A stretch of 6,290 nucleotides of DNA. Origin: CAG-826 sp964654155. Its GTDB lineage: Bacteria; Bacillota_I; Bacilli_A; RFN20; CAG-826. Below are positions 6,218 through 6,290 of this stretch, piece by piece. A program made the translations under genes and the position numbers. The stretch is taken from positions 1 through 6,290 of the forward strand of contig CAZZGL010000066.1 in NCBI GenBank assembly GCA_964654155.1. The letters run 5' to 3'. Position 1 is the stretch's first letter. Every line of letters begins with the position of its first letter. The notes beneath the pieces were generated by a model. It was not told the origin of the DNA, did no database searches, and worked only from the letters and a program-made list of their open reading frames with translations.

Positions 6218-6290
6218 GCGCCAATAGCTCAACTGGATAGAGTGTCAGACTTCGAATCTGAAAGTTGCGGGTTCGAGTCCTGCTTGGCGT
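6218..6290 (+). tRNA. tRNA-Arg (anticodon UCG), 3' end at window edge
   Basis: All four arms fold. The acceptor stem pairs 6218-6224 with 6284-6290 (last pair G-U); the D stem is GCTC/GAGT. The anticodon stem TCAGA/TCTGA carries the loop CTTCGAA, with anticodon TCG at 6252-6254. The variable loop has 5 bases, and the T arm GCGGG/CCTGC has the loop TTCGAGT. UCG reads CGA and CGG arginine codons; CGA is used locally (base 421). The window stops after the acceptor stem, so the discriminator base and any encoded CCA are outside. The upstream 6131-6217 is AT-rich; TTGTTT (6174-6179) with TATCTT (6197-6202) at 17 bp could be its promoter, weakly supported. Confidence 0.95.

Overview
The window is AT-rich DNA from a low-GC Gram-positive-type bacterium, in the broad Bacilli / Erysipelotrichia / Mollicutes-relative range. 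I infer this from the A/T-loaded codons, TAA stops on all six protein genes, strong AGGAGG-type ribosome sites and protein family flavour. Tryptophan is encoded by TGG and no in-frame TGA is read through, so nothing suggests TGA recoding. A 100-N gap flanked by an exact 55-bp duplication shows that this is a draft, probably short-read or metagenomic, assembly.

Left part (1-1571, + strand): the C-terminal part of a GltD-like FAD/NAD(P)H oxidoreductase, cut by the window edge, is followed after 4 bp by a complete maltose/galactoside-type O-acetyltransferase with a left-handed beta helix. The two look co-transcribed. The last codons of the acetyltransferase also form one arm of a strong intrinsic terminator that serves the convergent minus-strand operon.

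Middle (1596-5426, - strand): a tightly packed three-gene ABC exporter operon, read from right to left. It consists of two paralogous ATPases joined by a TAATG overlap, then one large ABC-2-type permease 2 bp further on. The permease is interrupted only by the assembly gap. Removing the Ns and one copy of the 55-bp duplication restores a single 598-residue frame. It has one N-terminal membrane helix, a roughly 350-residue external domain with a degenerate 22-23-residue W-x4-P repeat, and about five C-terminal membrane helices.

Right part (5427-6290): a compact divergent control region holds six GAACA/TGTTS half-sites and separates the ABC operon from a TetR/AcrR-family regulator on the + strand. 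The natural reading is a regulator controlling the divergent exporter operon, and perhaps itself. An Arg tRNA (anticodon UCG) runs to the last base of the window.

The systems here belong to known classes: a TetR-controlled ABC efflux cassette plus metabolic genes. I do not see clear evidence of a wholly new system. The least ordinary parts are the repeat-bearing ectodomain of the permease, the two-ATPase/one-permease composition and the repeated operator-like architecture.
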